A DNA stretch of 37,978 nucleotides, from contig QHYH01000133.1 of assembly GCA_003223215.1 (NCBI GenBank), forward strand, positions 1 through 37,978. The letters run 5' to 3'. The notes under the pieces were generated by a model. It was not told where the DNA came from. It ran no database searches and was given only the letters and a program-made list of their open reading frames with translations. The stretch is from Acidobacteriota bacterium (GTDB lineage: Bacteria; Acidobacteriota; Terriglobia; Acidiferrales; UBA7541). A program made the translations under genes and the position numbers. Positions 8,948 to 17,221 of the stretch are shown here, one piece after another; within the stretch, counting starts at the first letter, position 1, and each line of letters begins with the position of its first letter.

Positions 8948-9703
8948 CTAGTTCGCACCCACCGCCGCTTGAATCTCCGACTCATCGATGTCGAAGTTGG
9001 CGTAAACATGCTGCACGTCGTCGTGCTCTTCGAGCGCCTCGACCAACCGCACCATCTGCACCGCCTGCGGACCAGTGAGCTTGATGTAATTCTGCGGCAC
9101 CATTGCGATTTCCGCCGAAGTTGGCTTGATTCCCGTTTTCCCGAGCGCGTCTTTCACCTTGTCGAGCGCTTCCGGCGGCGTCACGATGTACCAGGAAGAA
9201 CCGTCATCCTTCAAATCTTCCCCGCCCGCATCGAGTACCAGGTCCAGCAGCTTGTCTTCGCTCGCCGCTTCTTTGGGAACGGAAATTTCGCCTTTGCGAT
9301 GGAACATCCAACCCACCGCGCCCGCTTCTGCCAGGTTCCCGCCGTTCTTGCTCATCAAGTGGCGGAACTCGCCAACCAACCGGTTCCGATTGGTGGTCAC
9401 CGCCTGAATCAGCATGCCCACGCCGCCCGGTCCGTACCCTTCAAAAGTCACTTCCTCATACTGCTCACCTTCGAGCTGGCCCGTGCCGCGAAGGATGGCG
9501 CGCTCGATGTTGTCGTTCGGCATGTTCTCGTTTTTCGCCGCGAGAATCGCTGTGCGCAAGCGCGGATTCGAGTTTGCATCGCCTCCTCCGATGCGCGCCG
9601 CAATCGTGATTTCTCGAATGATTCTGGTGAACACCCGGCCGCGTTTCGCGTCAGTGGCCGCTTTCTTATGCTTAATGGTGGCCCATTTGGAATGCCCGGA
9701 CAT
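8948..9703 (-). CDS. yebC: YebC/PmpR-family protein (TACO1 family)
   Basis: The 251-residue product opens with the family hallmark MSGHSKWATIKHKK. It continues with the conserved GGDANSNPRLRTAI and MPNDNIERAI segments, then EGYGPGGVG, the usual three-domain YebC layout at normal length. Family members were first described as transcription regulators (PmpR); more recent work on YebC and mitochondrial TACO1 points to relief of ribosome stalling at proline stretches, in the cytoplasm. The ATG at 9701-9703 is preferred over an open frame 40 codons longer because of the conserved N-terminus and the GAGGA ribosome binding site 7 nt upstream. yebC next to ruvC is a common bacterial arrangement, but a terminator separates them here. 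Confidence 0.95.
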   Translation of the reverse strand: MSGHSKWATIKHKKAATDAKRGRVFTRIIREITIAARIGGGDANSNPRLRTAILAAKNENMPNDNIERAILRGTGQLEGEQYEEVTFEGYGPGGVGMLIQAVTTNRNRLVGEFRHLMSKNGGNLAEAGAVGWMFHRKGEISVPKEAASEDKLLDLVLDAGGEDLKDDGSSWYIVTPPEALDKVKDALGKTGIKPTSAEIAMVPQNYIKLTGPQAVQMVRLVEALEEHDDVQHVYANFDIDESEIQAAVGAN

Positions 9704-10075
9704 GATAAATCCTCGTTTTTTCGTGTGACCCGGCGCTGGCCTGGGCCATCGATGAATGAAATTTCGCGCCGCAATGGCGTCGCACAAAGCCGCCCATTCA
9801 CGGTCGCGCAAAGGAAACGACACCAGTGCGGAAATTGTCGGTGAACCGCAAACCCCTGCGGAACTGGCCTAGTCTAGCATACCCGTCTGCCTTCGGAAAC
9901 GCCATCGTTTGGCGTGTGTGGCGCTTCGCGCACGCTCGGGCCACGAGTTTCCGGAAGCGTATTTTTACCGAGAAGCGCCGTAAGGCTCCGTTCTTGAGAA
10001 CGGGGATATAAGGCGCAGGTTTTGGTGTGTGGTTCTTTTGTCGCAAGACCTAGGGCCGGGCCGGCCCGATCCGAA
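9704..10075. other. Gene-free stretch upstream of yebC, with a nested palindrome
   Basis: No credible coding frame is visible. At 9891-9957 CTTCGGAAAC and GTTTCCGGAAG form a 10-bp stem with one bulge, enclosing smaller hairpins (GCCA/TGGC at 9901-9913; GCGC-TTC-GCGC at 9921-9931). On the minus strand this would lie about 190 nt upstream of yebC, so it could be a leader structure or a small RNA. In GC-rich DNA some such structure is expected by chance. Confidence 0.3.
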
Positions 10076-10183
10076 GCCTGCGGAGACGCGGGGCAGTAAG
10101 GCCGATCGATGAAACAGGAACCCGCCGAAAGTGCTCTGGTTGAAACCAAACCAGGCTTCGTAGGAATCCTCGCCCCCTTTTAA
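10076..10183 (+). pseudogene. Decayed 3' end of a TnpB gene (IS200/IS605 family)
   Basis: Read from 10076 the frame gives ACGDAGQ, a stop, then GRSMKQEPAESALVETKPG and a final stop at 10181-10183. A C-terminal CG followed by a basic stretch and the SMKQEP signature is characteristic of TnpB proteins of the IS1341/IS605 type, RNA-guided nucleases whose genes end just inside the element's right end. The catalytic part is missing and there is an in-frame TAA at 10097-10099, so this is a relic. I could not follow convincing TnpB sequence further upstream. Confidence 0.55.
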
Positions 10184-10194
10184 GGGCGGGAGGA
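10168..10194 (+). mobile_element. IS200/IS605-like right-end hairpin
   Basis: CGCCC and GGGCG pair around a short AT-rich loop, flanked by CCT and AGG, directly over the stop codon of the TnpB relic. This is the position and shape of the subterminal right-end hairpin in IS200/IS605 elements, which also forms the 3' part of the omega RNA. No matching left end was found. Confidence 0.5.
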
Positions 10195-10666
10195 ACGAGG
10201 ACTGGCCGAAGAAAGGGTCTTCCCACAATCCTCGCTCGGACGGGTGCCTGCGGTGCAATTCCTCTGCGTCTATGGGTTGCCGGACCGTAGGCCCGGGCGA
10301 TCCGGTTTCTCCGAGGGAGGCAAACCAGTCGCGTCGATGCCCTCGGGCCGCGGCAGACCGATTAGCCCGAAGTTCCACCAGTAGGCGTGGAACTTCGGAT
10401 TAGCTCGCTCCGACTCGCGAGGATTCGTTCAGAGTGCCGGTCTTGGAAGCCAGGGCCTAGCGGCTTCCCGTCATCGCCTCCGTAATTGATTGCGGGCGTC
10501 TCGCAAATCCTAAACAGGAAACGCCGGTCGAGAATGCCAGGCGAAAGGCCGTACGTTGTGCGCTCCTTGCCGATAAGTCCCTTTGTTTTTTGTAAGATGC
10601 AAGTCTGTTGGCATGAAAACCTCCAGCGGCCAAACCCCGGGCGAGTCCTGGCTCTAGCGATTCAAA
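10195..10666. other. Gene-free stretch before pstS, with a perfect 12-bp inverted repeat
   Basis: I see no credible coding frame here. The notable item is CCGAAGTTCCAC at 10367-10378 and its exact reverse complement at 10387-10398, separated by 8 nt. ATTAG occurs on both sides (10361-10365 and 10400-10404), in direct orientation. It has no T-tract, so it is not a classical terminator. It may be an intergenic palindromic repeat or part of the decayed mobile DNA next to it. Confidence 0.4.
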
Positions 10667-10681
10667 AAACTCTCTCGCAAT

Positions 10682-10699
10682 TGTAACAATTCCGTAACA
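10682..10699 (+). promoter_or_regulatory. Pho-box-like direct repeat upstream of pstS
   Basis: TGTAACA (10682-10688) and CGTAACA (10693-10699) are near-identical 7-mers exactly 11 bp apart. PhoB/PhoP sites are pairs of 7-mers with one helical turn between them, lying close to the -35 region. The repeat lies 49 bp before the pstS start at 10748. This suggests phosphate-starvation control of the pst operon; phoB and phoR themselves are not in the window. Confidence 0.55.
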
Positions 10700-10747
10700 T
10701 GCGGAAGCGAGACTCGGTTTAAAGGCCAAGTTTATACGGAGATGCAT

Positions 10748-11773
10748 ATGAAGCGCATCGTAGGAATCGTTCTGGTAGGACTCGGCATCGCTAGCGTCCT
10801 GGCAGCTGGCTCTTTGTCCATAACTGGTGCGGGGGCCACTTTCCCTTACCCCATGTATTCGAAATGGTTCGACGTATACCACAAGGAAAACCCCACGGTC
10901 GAAATCAACTATCAATCGATCGGTTCTGGCGGCGGCATTAAGCAGATCACCGAGGGTACCGTCGATTTCGGCGCCACCGATGGCCCCATGAATGACGATC
11001 AACTCAAAACTTTCCAGGACAAACACGGCTGCGCCGTCCTTCATTTCCCGACCGTGCTCGGTGCCGTCGTTCCCACCTACAACCTTCCCGGAGTCACCGC
11101 ATCTTTGAACTTTACACCGCAAGCCCTGGCGGGCATTTACCTTGGCAAGGTGACCAAGTGGAACGATCCTCTGATCGCTGGCGCAAACCAGGGAACGAGC
11201 CTCCCTGCCGATGACATTATCGTCGTGCATCGCGCGGAATCGAGTGGCACAACTTACGTCTGGACCGACTTTCTTTCCAAGGTCAGCGAGGAATGGAAGA
11301 CCCAGGTTGGCAAGGCCACCGCGGTCAAATGGCCCGTGGGCCTGGGAGGCCAAGGGAATGAAGGTGTCACCGGAACCGTGAAGAACACCCCCGACTCCAT
11401 TGGCTACGTTGAGCTGATTTACGCGGAATCCAACAAGATTCCTTACGGCAACGTGGGGAATGCTGCCGGCGTTTTCGTCAAGGCCTCGCTTGCCGGGGTG
11501 ACCGCTGCCGCTGCCGGCGCCGCGAAAGCAATGCCCGACGATTTCCGCGTGTCGATCACCAACGCTCCCGGCAAGGAAGCCTATCCCATTTCTAGTTTTA
11601 CCTGGCTGCTTATTCCTGCCAGGATCTCGGATGCTGCCAAGCGCGACGCTCTTAAGAACTTCTTGTCCTGGATGCTTGCGGACGGACAGAATTACGCCGA
11701 AGCTCTATCCTACGCGCGGCTTCCCAAGGAGGTCGTCGCCAAGGAAAAGAAAGCTCTGGCCCAGATCCAATAA
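10748..11773 (+). CDS. pstS: Phosphate-binding protein PstS
   Basis: PstS is the periplasmic (or lipid-anchored) phosphate receptor of the high-affinity Pst transporter. The 341-residue product has a signal peptide (MKRIVGIVLVGLGIASVLAA), then the typical mature start SITGAGATFPYPMYSKW. Phosphate-loop segments are visible: YQSIGSGGGIKQI, DFGATDGPM and HRAESSGTTYVWTDFL. There is no lipobox cysteine, so it is probably soluble. The ATG at 10748 is chosen because GGAG at 10738-10741 lies at proper distance; an ATG at 10742 would touch it. It is the first gene of pstSCAB-phoU, behind a Pho-box-like repeat. Confidence 0.96.
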   Translation: MKRIVGIVLVGLGIASVLAAGSLSITGAGATFPYPMYSKWFDVYHKENPTVEINYQSIGSGGGIKQITEGTVDFGATDGPMNDDQLKTFQDKHGCAVLHFPTVLGAVVPTYNLPGVTASLNFTPQALAGIYLGKVTKWNDPLIAGANQGTSLPADDIIVVHRAESSGTTYVWTDFLSKVSEEWKTQVGKATAVKWPVGLGGQGNEGVTGTVKNTPDSIGYVELIYAESNKIPYGNVGNAAGVFVKASLAGVTAAAAGAAKAMPDDFRVSITNAPGKEAYPISSFTWLLIPARISDAAKRDALKNFLSWMLADGQNYAEALSYARLPKEVVAKEKKALAQIQ

Positions 11774-11775
11774 GC

Positions 11776-12765
11776 GTGGCAACCACAACTACAACCGTTC
11801 CAGGGGCGGGCCCCCTTGCGGGCTCGCGTTCGTTTCTATCTCGTCTGCGCGATGGTGATGAAATCGCGCGGCTCGGCACTTTTTTGTTTGCAGCTTCCGT
11901 GGTGCTGATCACCATCCTGCTGGTTTATGAGTTGTGGCAGGGGTCCGCTTTGCCTCGTCATCAATTTGGTTTCAGTTTTTTCCGCACCTCCGTATGGGAC
12001 CCGGTCTTTGATCAGTTTGGGGCGCTCCCCTTTATTTATGGCACCCTGGTCACCTCCGCGCTGGCCTTGTTGATCGCCGTGCCTCTGGGTGTCGGCGCGG
12101 CCATTTTCCTGGCGGAACTCGCACCACTAAGAGTCTCGGACACGCTTGAGTTTTTCATCGACCTTCTCGCTGCCATTCCCAGCGTCATTTACGGGCTCCT
12201 CGGCATTTTCATCGTCGTGCCACTGATGCGCCGGGTTATTCAGCCGCAACTCAAGCACTATCTTGGCTTCCTTCCTCTCTTTCAAGGACCGGCCTTCGGG
12301 CTGGGATTCCTGACCGCGGGCGTCGTCCTGGCAATCATGATTATTCCTTACATCATCTCTGTCTCCCGGGAGATTCTCCTGTCGGTGCCCCGCGACCAGC
12401 GGGAGGCGGCCCTGGCTCTTGGCGCGACCCGCTGGGAATCGACTTGGAAAGTCGTTGTGCCCTTTGCGCGCAGCGGCATTTTTGGCTCCGTGTTTCTGGC
12501 GCTCGCCCGGGCTCTTGGCGAGACCATGGCCGTCACCATGGTCATCGGCAACACGCCGGTTATCAGCGCCTCTTTGCTTTCACCGGGCGACTCGATCGCG
12601 TCGGTAATCGCCAGCCAATTCAAGGAAGCCACCGGAGAACTCTACACGCAGTCGTTGATTGAATTGGGTCTCGTGCTTTTCCTGCTGACTTTTATTCTTA
12701 ACGGTCTCGCTCGCATCATGATCGTGGTCACTTCCAAGCGCGGCACCGGACTGGGGCAGGCATGA
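11776..12765 (+). CDS. pstC: Phosphate ABC transporter permease PstC
   Basis: This is one of the two membrane subunits that form the phosphate channel. The 329-residue product has about six membrane segments. The ABC permease EAA-type loop is visible as REAALALGATRWESTWKVVVP, here trimmed to its key residues (E-A-A, G, P), and IPSVIYGLLGIF is typical of PstC. The start is GTG at 11776, two bases after the pstS stop, so translation is probably coupled. It overlaps pstA by 4 bp. The order and coupling support one transcript from pstS. Confidence 0.95.
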   Translation: MATTTTTVPGAGPLAGSRSFLSRLRDGDEIARLGTFLFAASVVLITILLVYELWQGSALPRHQFGFSFFRTSVWDPVFDQFGALPFIYGTLVTSALALLIAVPLGVGAAIFLAELAPLRVSDTLEFFIDLLAAIPSVIYGLLGIFIVVPLMRRVIQPQLKHYLGFLPLFQGPAFGLGFLTAGVVLAIMIIPYIISVSREILLSVPRDQREAALALGATRWESTWKVVVPFARSGIFGSVFLALARALGETMAVTMVIGNTPVISASLLSPGDSIASVIASQFKEATGELYTQSLIELGLVLFLLTFILNGLARIMIVVTSKRGTGLGQA

Positions 12766-13613
12766 CGAGACGCCTCCGCTGGCGCAAATTCGTAAGCGCT
12801 TTTATGCTTTCGATGACCGGTGTTTGCGCCGTGGTGGCCGTCTCCGTGCTTTTCTTGATCCTCGGTTACCTGATCGTCCACGGCGGGGCTTCCGTGAGCT
12901 GGAACTTCTTTACCAAGCTGCCCGCCCCGGTGGGCGAACCCGGCGGTGGTATGGCCAACGCCATTGTCGGCAGCGCTAAGCTGCTTATGCTGGCGATGCT
13001 CGTGGGCGTGCCGATCGGCTTTCTCGGCGCCATCTATCTTGCGGAGTTTAGCGGCACCGCCACCGCCTTCATCGTGCGCTATGCGGCTGATCTGCTGAAC
13101 GGTGTGCCCTCGATTGTCATCGGGATCTTCGCTTACAGTCTTGCCGTTCTGCCTTTCAAGCATTTCTCTACCTTTGCGGGCGGATTTGCTCTCGGCCTGA
13201 TGATGATTCCCATCACGCTCCGCAGCACCGAGGAGTTCCTCCGCTCCGTTCCGGTCTCCCTCCGCGAAGGTGCCATGGCCCTTGGCGCTAGCAAGTGGAA
13301 AACCATCGTTACCGTCATCGTGCCTTCCGCGTATCGGGGCATTCTGACAACCATTCTGCTGGCTTTTGCCCGCGTCGCGGGCGAAACCGCTCCGCTTCTG
13401 TTCACTGCTCTTGGCAATCGCTTTTGGAGTCCCGGCTGGGGTCAGCCCACGGCGTCTCTGCCGGTTGCGATCTATAACTATGCCATCTCTCCTTACGAAG
13501 ATTGGCATCGTCAAGCGTGGGCTGCCGGGCTAGTATTGCTCGGTCTGATTCTGGTCGTAAATATTGTCGCCCGTGGGGTGCTTGCCCGGGGTATTTCGGT
13601 GTCGAGGTCCTAA
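12762..13613 (+). CDS. pstA: Phosphate ABC transporter permease PstA
   Basis: This is the second channel subunit and pairs with PstC. The 283-residue product has about six membrane spans. Recognisable features are the PstA-type NGVPSIVIGIFAY segment and the EAA-loop equivalent REGAMALGASKWKTIVTVIV. The ATG overlaps the pstC stop (ATGA at 12762-12765), a standard translational-coupling arrangement. The length is normal for the family. Confidence 0.95.
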   Translation: MTRRLRWRKFVSAFMLSMTGVCAVVAVSVLFLILGYLIVHGGASVSWNFFTKLPAPVGEPGGGMANAIVGSAKLLMLAMLVGVPIGFLGAIYLAEFSGTATAFIVRYAADLLNGVPSIVIGIFAYSLAVLPFKHFSTFAGGFALGLMMIPITLRSTEEFLRSVPVSLREGAMALGASKWKTIVTVIVPSAYRGILTTILLAFARVAGETAPLLFTALGNRFWSPGWGQPTASLPVAIYNYAISPYEDWHRQAWAAGLVLLGLILVVNIVARGVLARGISVSRS

Positions 13614-13616
13614 CCG

Positions 13617-14444
13617 ATGCACGCTTCTGTGAGGCCCGCTTTGTCCGTCAACATTCCGCAGACTGGAACCAATACCGCCGCCCGGGAGTCCGCCGCGGCC
13701 CTCTCCATGCGCATGGCCATTTCCAAGGTCAATTTTTTCTACGGCAACAAGCAAACGCTGTTTGACATCTCCATGGGGATTGCCACGAACAAAGTTACGG
13801 CTCTCATTGGTCCCTCCGGTTGCGGGAAGTCCACGCTTCTCCGCACTCTCAACCGCATGCACGAAACGGTTCGCGGCGCGCGCCTGGAGGGCGAGATCGT
13901 TTTGGATGGCAACAGCATTTTTGGCCAGGATGTGACTTCTCTTCGCCGCCGCGTCGGCATGGTCTTCCAGCGCCCCAACCCTTTTCCCAAGTCTATCTTC
14001 GACAACGTGGCCTACGGGCTGAGAATTAACGGTTCGAAGGTCCCTATCGCTGACGCGGTAGAAAAAAGCCTGCGCCGTGCCGCCCTTTGGGAGGAAGTCA
14101 AGGACCACCTTCACAAGTCCGCCTACGAGCTTTCCGGCGGGCAGCAGCAGCGCCTGTGTATCGCGCGCGCCCTTGCCGTCGACCCGGAGGTGCTGCTTCT
14201 CGACGAGCCTTGCTCGGCGCTCGATCCCATCAGCACCGCAAAGATCGAAGAGCTCCTCGTGCAATTAAAGGAGTTTTGCACCATCGTTACCGTGACGCAC
14301 AACATGCAGCAGGCAGCGCGCATCAGCGATTTCACCGCCTTCCTGCTGATCGGCCAGCTTATCGAATTCAGCCCCACGCCGCAGCTGTTTACCACGCCCG
14401 GCGATCCGCGGACGGAGGCTTACATCACCGGACGGTTCGGGTGA
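13617..14444 (+). CDS. pstB: Phosphate ABC transporter ATP-binding protein PstB
   Basis: PstB hydrolyses ATP to drive phosphate import on the cytoplasmic face of PstCA. The 275-residue product shows Walker [10 protein letters not shown] (65-73), the Q-loop in VFQRPNPFP, the signature LSGGQQQR (172-179), Walker [13 protein letters not shown] (from about 193) and the switch His228 in THNMQQ. RPNPFP and PCSALDP are PstB-specific spellings. The first 30 residues are not conserved; an internal ATG near 13707 would give the canonical length, but GAGGT ahead of 13617 supports the longer form. Confidence 0.96.
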   Translation: MHASVRPALSVNIPQTGTNTAARESAAALSMRMAISKVNFFYGNKQTLFDISMGIATNKVTALIGPSGCGKSTLLRTLNRMHETVRGARLEGEIVLDGNSIFGQDVTSLRRRVGMVFQRPNPFPKSIFDNVAYGLRINGSKVPIADAVEKSLRRAALWEEVKDHLHKSAYELSGGQQQRLCIARALAVDPEVLLLDEPCSALDPISTAKIEELLVQLKEFCTIVTVTHNMQQAARISDFTAFLLIGQLIEFSPTPQLFTTPGDPRTEAYITGRFG

Positions 14445-14526
14445 GTTTCTCCAGGGGCTCGCACACTTCGAGCGGCCCGGGAAAGCTGTTTTTTCGCGGT
14501 AGCGGGGGATTCAAAGAAAGGCTCTG

Positions 14527-15192
14527 ATGGAACGCCACTTCGAAAAAGATATGAACCTTCTCAAGGAGCGCCTGCTGTGGATGGGCAGCCTTGCCGAGCG
14601 CTCCGTGCATCAAGCCGTTCACGCCGTTTTGGAATCGGACGAAGCCTTAGCCAACCGTGTGCTTGAAGAAGAAGACGCCATCAACGAACTCCAGATAGAA
14701 ATCGACGACCGTGTCGTGCAGCTTCTGGCTCTGCACCAGCTTATGGCTACCGACCTCCGCTTCGTTCTGGCCATCTCGCGGATCAACAACGATCTCGAAC
14801 GCATCGGCGACCAGGCCGTGAACATAGCCCAAGGTGCGCTACGCATCCTCCGCCACCCGCGGGTGAAGCCCTATGTCGATCTTCCGCGCATGAGCGATCT
14901 CGTCGAGGAGATGGTTCGCAACGCCCTCAACGCCGTGGTGCGGCGCGACGTCGAATTGGCGCAGAAAGTTCTTGCGACAGACGACCAGGTGGATCACTAC
15001 CGCGATCAGATTTTCCGCGAGTTGCTTACCTACATGATGGGCGATTCGAGCGTGGTGTTTCCCGCCTTTGAGCTGATCATGGCGGCAAAGAATCTGGAAC
15101 GCATTGGCGACCACGCCACCAACATCGCCGAGGACGTCATCTACCTCGTGCAAGGCCAGGACGTGCGCCACCCGACCGTCGACCGCCGCTAG
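14527..15192 (+). CDS. phoU: Phosphate transport/signalling regulator PhoU
   Basis: PhoU links the Pst transporter to the PhoR sensor kinase and damps uptake when phosphate is plentiful. The 221-residue product holds two homologous three-helix units. The metal-binding helices appear as LERIGDQAVNIAQ and LERIGDHATNIAEDV, as in all PhoU proteins. AAAGG lies 5 nt before the start. It follows pstB by 82 bp and ends the operon; its stop codon abuts the stop codon of the convergent M48 gene with no base between. Confidence 0.95.
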   Translation: MERHFEKDMNLLKERLLWMGSLAERSVHQAVHAVLESDEALANRVLEEEDAINELQIEIDDRVVQLLALHQLMATDLRFVLAISRINNDLERIGDQAVNIAQGALRILRHPRVKPYVDLPRMSDLVEEMVRNALNAVVRRDVELAQKVLATDDQVDHYRDQIFRELLTYMMGDSSVVFPAFELIMAAKNLERIGDHATNIAEDVIYLVQGQDVRHPTVDRR

Positions 15193-16638
15193 CTATTCGA
15201 TTCTCACCGGCCCCAATGCATCATGCATCGAGTCGAAGGCTGCCGTATTGACGCGTGCCCCATCGAAATGGTGATCCGGATACTGTTTCATGAGCTGTAC
15301 CGTGAGGAAGCTGCCGCGCAGCAGCGCCGAGTCGTGATTGGACCAGAGCTTGCTCGTCGAGCGGATCCCGTAGCGCTCGATAATAATCCTCATGAATCCC
15401 GGTGCTGGACGCGGATCGTAGCCGTGCTCGATCACGTTCTGCAGCCCCAGCCGGTCGGCTTGGTTTTCAAGCTCCCGCTGATGCCCGTTGATCACCGAGA
15501 TCATCCCAAGCTCGGCCATAAACACTCCCAGGTCGCCGATGAAAGCGCCGGCGGCAATCCCGGCGACGAGAAGACCGATACGTTGCTGTCTGGTCTCGTG
15601 CACCTCCCGCCAGTAGTGCACTTGCAGGACGTGCGAGATTTCGTGGCTCAAGATGAAGGCGAGCTGCGACTCATTTTCAATGGCCCCCAATAACGCAGTG
15701 TTCACGAGAATCGTGCCGTCCGGGAGGGCCGCCGCATTGATGCTGGAATCTTCGATTACGAAGAAGCGGAATTCCAGCGCCTTGGTGGTACCCTTCGTCC
15801 CCGCGGGAAGGAGCGAATCTCCCAGGTCGGAGACATAGGTTTGCACGGTCTTGTCGGGAAACAGTTTCATCCGGCCATCCACTTTTTTCCCCCGGCGAAA
15901 CTCCAGAATGTCAATTCCCGTTTGCGGGTCTTTTGCGCGTACCACTTCCAGCCCGTGCGGCATCTTGTAGGCGTCCGCCGGCGCCGGCGCGCCCAATGCG
16001 ACTTTTTCGGCAGAAATCTTGCCGTCAGCAAGCCGCGTCCCGTGGTATTCCACGCGGTAGCCTGCGAGGTTCCCTGGACTGGCCGAGTCTGCCGCTGCGT
16101 CTGGCGTTTTTCCGCCGCTCGTGTCATTGGCGTTCACGACAGCGGGCGCAGGCGCCGCCCAGGAGCGCTTTGTCTTGGGGTCCACCAGGAGCCATTCCCC
16201 GTCCACTTTCAATTCCGCGGGCGCGCCATTCTTGATTCTTTCGGCGTCCTTCGGTTCCTCCTGGAGGTAGGCGGCGTAGTGGATTTGCTTCTCAAGCAGT
16301 CCAGCGTCCACCGTGACCCTCTCTGCAGTGAATTGATGATGACCCGTCCAGCTCCCCTCGGCCTCGACTAACATGCCGGTTGCCAGCTCCCCGCCCGTTA
16401 TGGGCCGGTCCCCGGAGCTGTCATGGGCCACGATCTTTGCGCTGGTACAGTGAATCTGGTCGTCAAGGATGGCCACAGTCGTGTCGTCCACCCGCGCCGT
16501 AAGATACCCGCGCACTTTTAGTTTCGGCGGCGGTGCCGCTGCCAAGTTCTCCGGCGGCGTTCCGGCTTGTAACAACAGCCAAGAAGCCAGGAATGCTCGA
16601 ACCGTGTGCCATCCACGGTTCCGTTTGTGGTCGCACAT
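15193..16638 (-). CDS. Exported M48-family zinc metallopeptidase
   Basis: The 481-residue product has a signal-like N-terminus (hydrophobic 13-25), a beta-rich region (about 40-115) resembling DUF5666-type small beta domains, a Pro/Ala-rich linker, and a C-terminal M48 (BepA/Oma1-like) peptidase domain. The zinc site is HEISH (332-336), and the third ligand is probably Glu391 in ENQAD (391-395). LPDGTILVNTALL is the usual M48 strand ahead of it. Family members degrade or refold outer-membrane and periplasmic proteins. It is the last of three exported-protein genes in one direction (36 bp gap). There is no terminator between it and convergent phoU. Confidence 0.88.
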   Translation of the reverse strand: MCDHKRNRGWHTVRAFLASWLLLQAGTPPENLAAAPPPKLKVRGYLTARVDDTTVAILDDQIHCTSAKIVAHDSSGDRPITGGELATGMLVEAEGSWTGHHQFTAERVTVDAGLLEKQIHYAAYLQEEPKDAERIKNGAPAELKVDGEWLLVDPKTKRSWAAPAPAVVNANDTSGGKTPDAAADSASPGNLAGYRVEYHGTRLADGKISAEKVALGAPAPADAYKMPHGLEVVRAKDPQTGIDILEFRRGKKVDGRMKLFPDKTVQTYVSDLGDSLLPAGTKGTTKALEFRFFVIEDSSINAAALPDGTILVNTALLGAIENESQLAFILSHEISHVLQVHYWREVHETRQQRIGLLVAGIAAGAFIGDLGVFMAELGMISVINGHQRELENQADRLGLQNVIEHGYDPRPAPGFMRIIIERYGIRSTSKLWSNHDSALLRGSFLTVQLMKQYPDHHFDGARVNTAAFDSMHDALGPVRIE

Positions 16639-16674
16639 AGGTGCAATCCTTGTCAGAAGCCTATCGAGCCCTGC

Positions 16675-17187
16675 CTATTTCGCTGGGTCCTTGTCTTTGA
16701 GTGCTTTCTTAAGCTCGTTGACAATTTGGTGTGCGGCTTCCTTCGCCAGCACCTTGTCCTTCCACCGCGGCGAAGCTCGTACGTGAATCTGGGGGCTCGC
16801 GACGACGCTTTGGTCGCTGCGCCGTTTGATGGTGGTGTCCACCTTCATGCTGCGCCAGCCGGCTGTAAATCCGATCAGGGCATCCTTCGCGACGCTGCCC
16901 TTCTTATATTCCGTGATGTTGCCTTCGATAATGATGGAAGACGGGGCGTCCGCGGCATCCACGACTTCGCCTTCCCCGAGGACCTGGCCGAACAGCTTCG
17001 CCTTGGTCAATTCCGCGCGCAGCTCGGCGTAGAGATAGTCGGTAAACTCGGGCGACAGTTCGACCCCTTCGGCCCGCTCGAAATGTTTCGCTTCCACGGA
17101 CTTGAACTGTGCTTCCTTGTCCTTGGCAAACCCGGGCAGCGCCGCCACAACAAAAGCAACCACCATGGTCATTCGAATGAATTGCAT
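16675..17187 (-). CDS. Small exported protein, possibly DUF4410-like
   Basis: The 170-residue product starts MQFIRMTMVVAFVVAALPGFA, a signal peptide, with AGGAG 7 nt before the ATG at 17185-17187. The frame is open upstream into the previous gene, but that part is antisense-like. The mature part has the rhythm of DUF4410-type envelope proteins: a helix with YLYAELRAELTKAKLF, then a strand IIIEGNITEYKKGS, a glycine-containing turn and a strand pair VDTTIKRRSDQSVV. That assignment is by eye only. It sits between two other exported proteins with 34-36 bp gaps. Confidence 0.7.
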   Translation of the reverse strand: MQFIRMTMVVAFVVAALPGFAKDKEAQFKSVEAKHFERAEGVELSPEFTDYLYAELRAELTKAKLFGQVLGEGEVVDAADAPSSIIIEGNITEYKKGSVAKDALIGFTAGWRSMKVDTTIKRRSDQSVVASPQIHVRASPRWKDKVLAKEAAHQIVNELKKALKDKDPAK

Positions 17188-17221
17188 TTCGAGTCTCCTT
17201 TCAGAATCCCTTCGCTGATCC

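Noticed and set aside
10486-10686. Small plus-strand frame (66 codons) before pstS
   Set aside because: No ribosome binding site, no domain, and its end overlaps the Pho-box-like repeat.
10457-11353. Long open frame on the minus strand (298 codons)
   Set aside because: It is antisense to pstS, whose protein is unmistakable, and its translation shows no domain; GC-rich codon usage keeps such frames open.
12642-13514. Open frame of 290 codons on the minus strand
   Set aside because: It is antisense to pstC/pstA and its His/Gly/Lys-rich composition is a typical mirror of membrane-protein codons.
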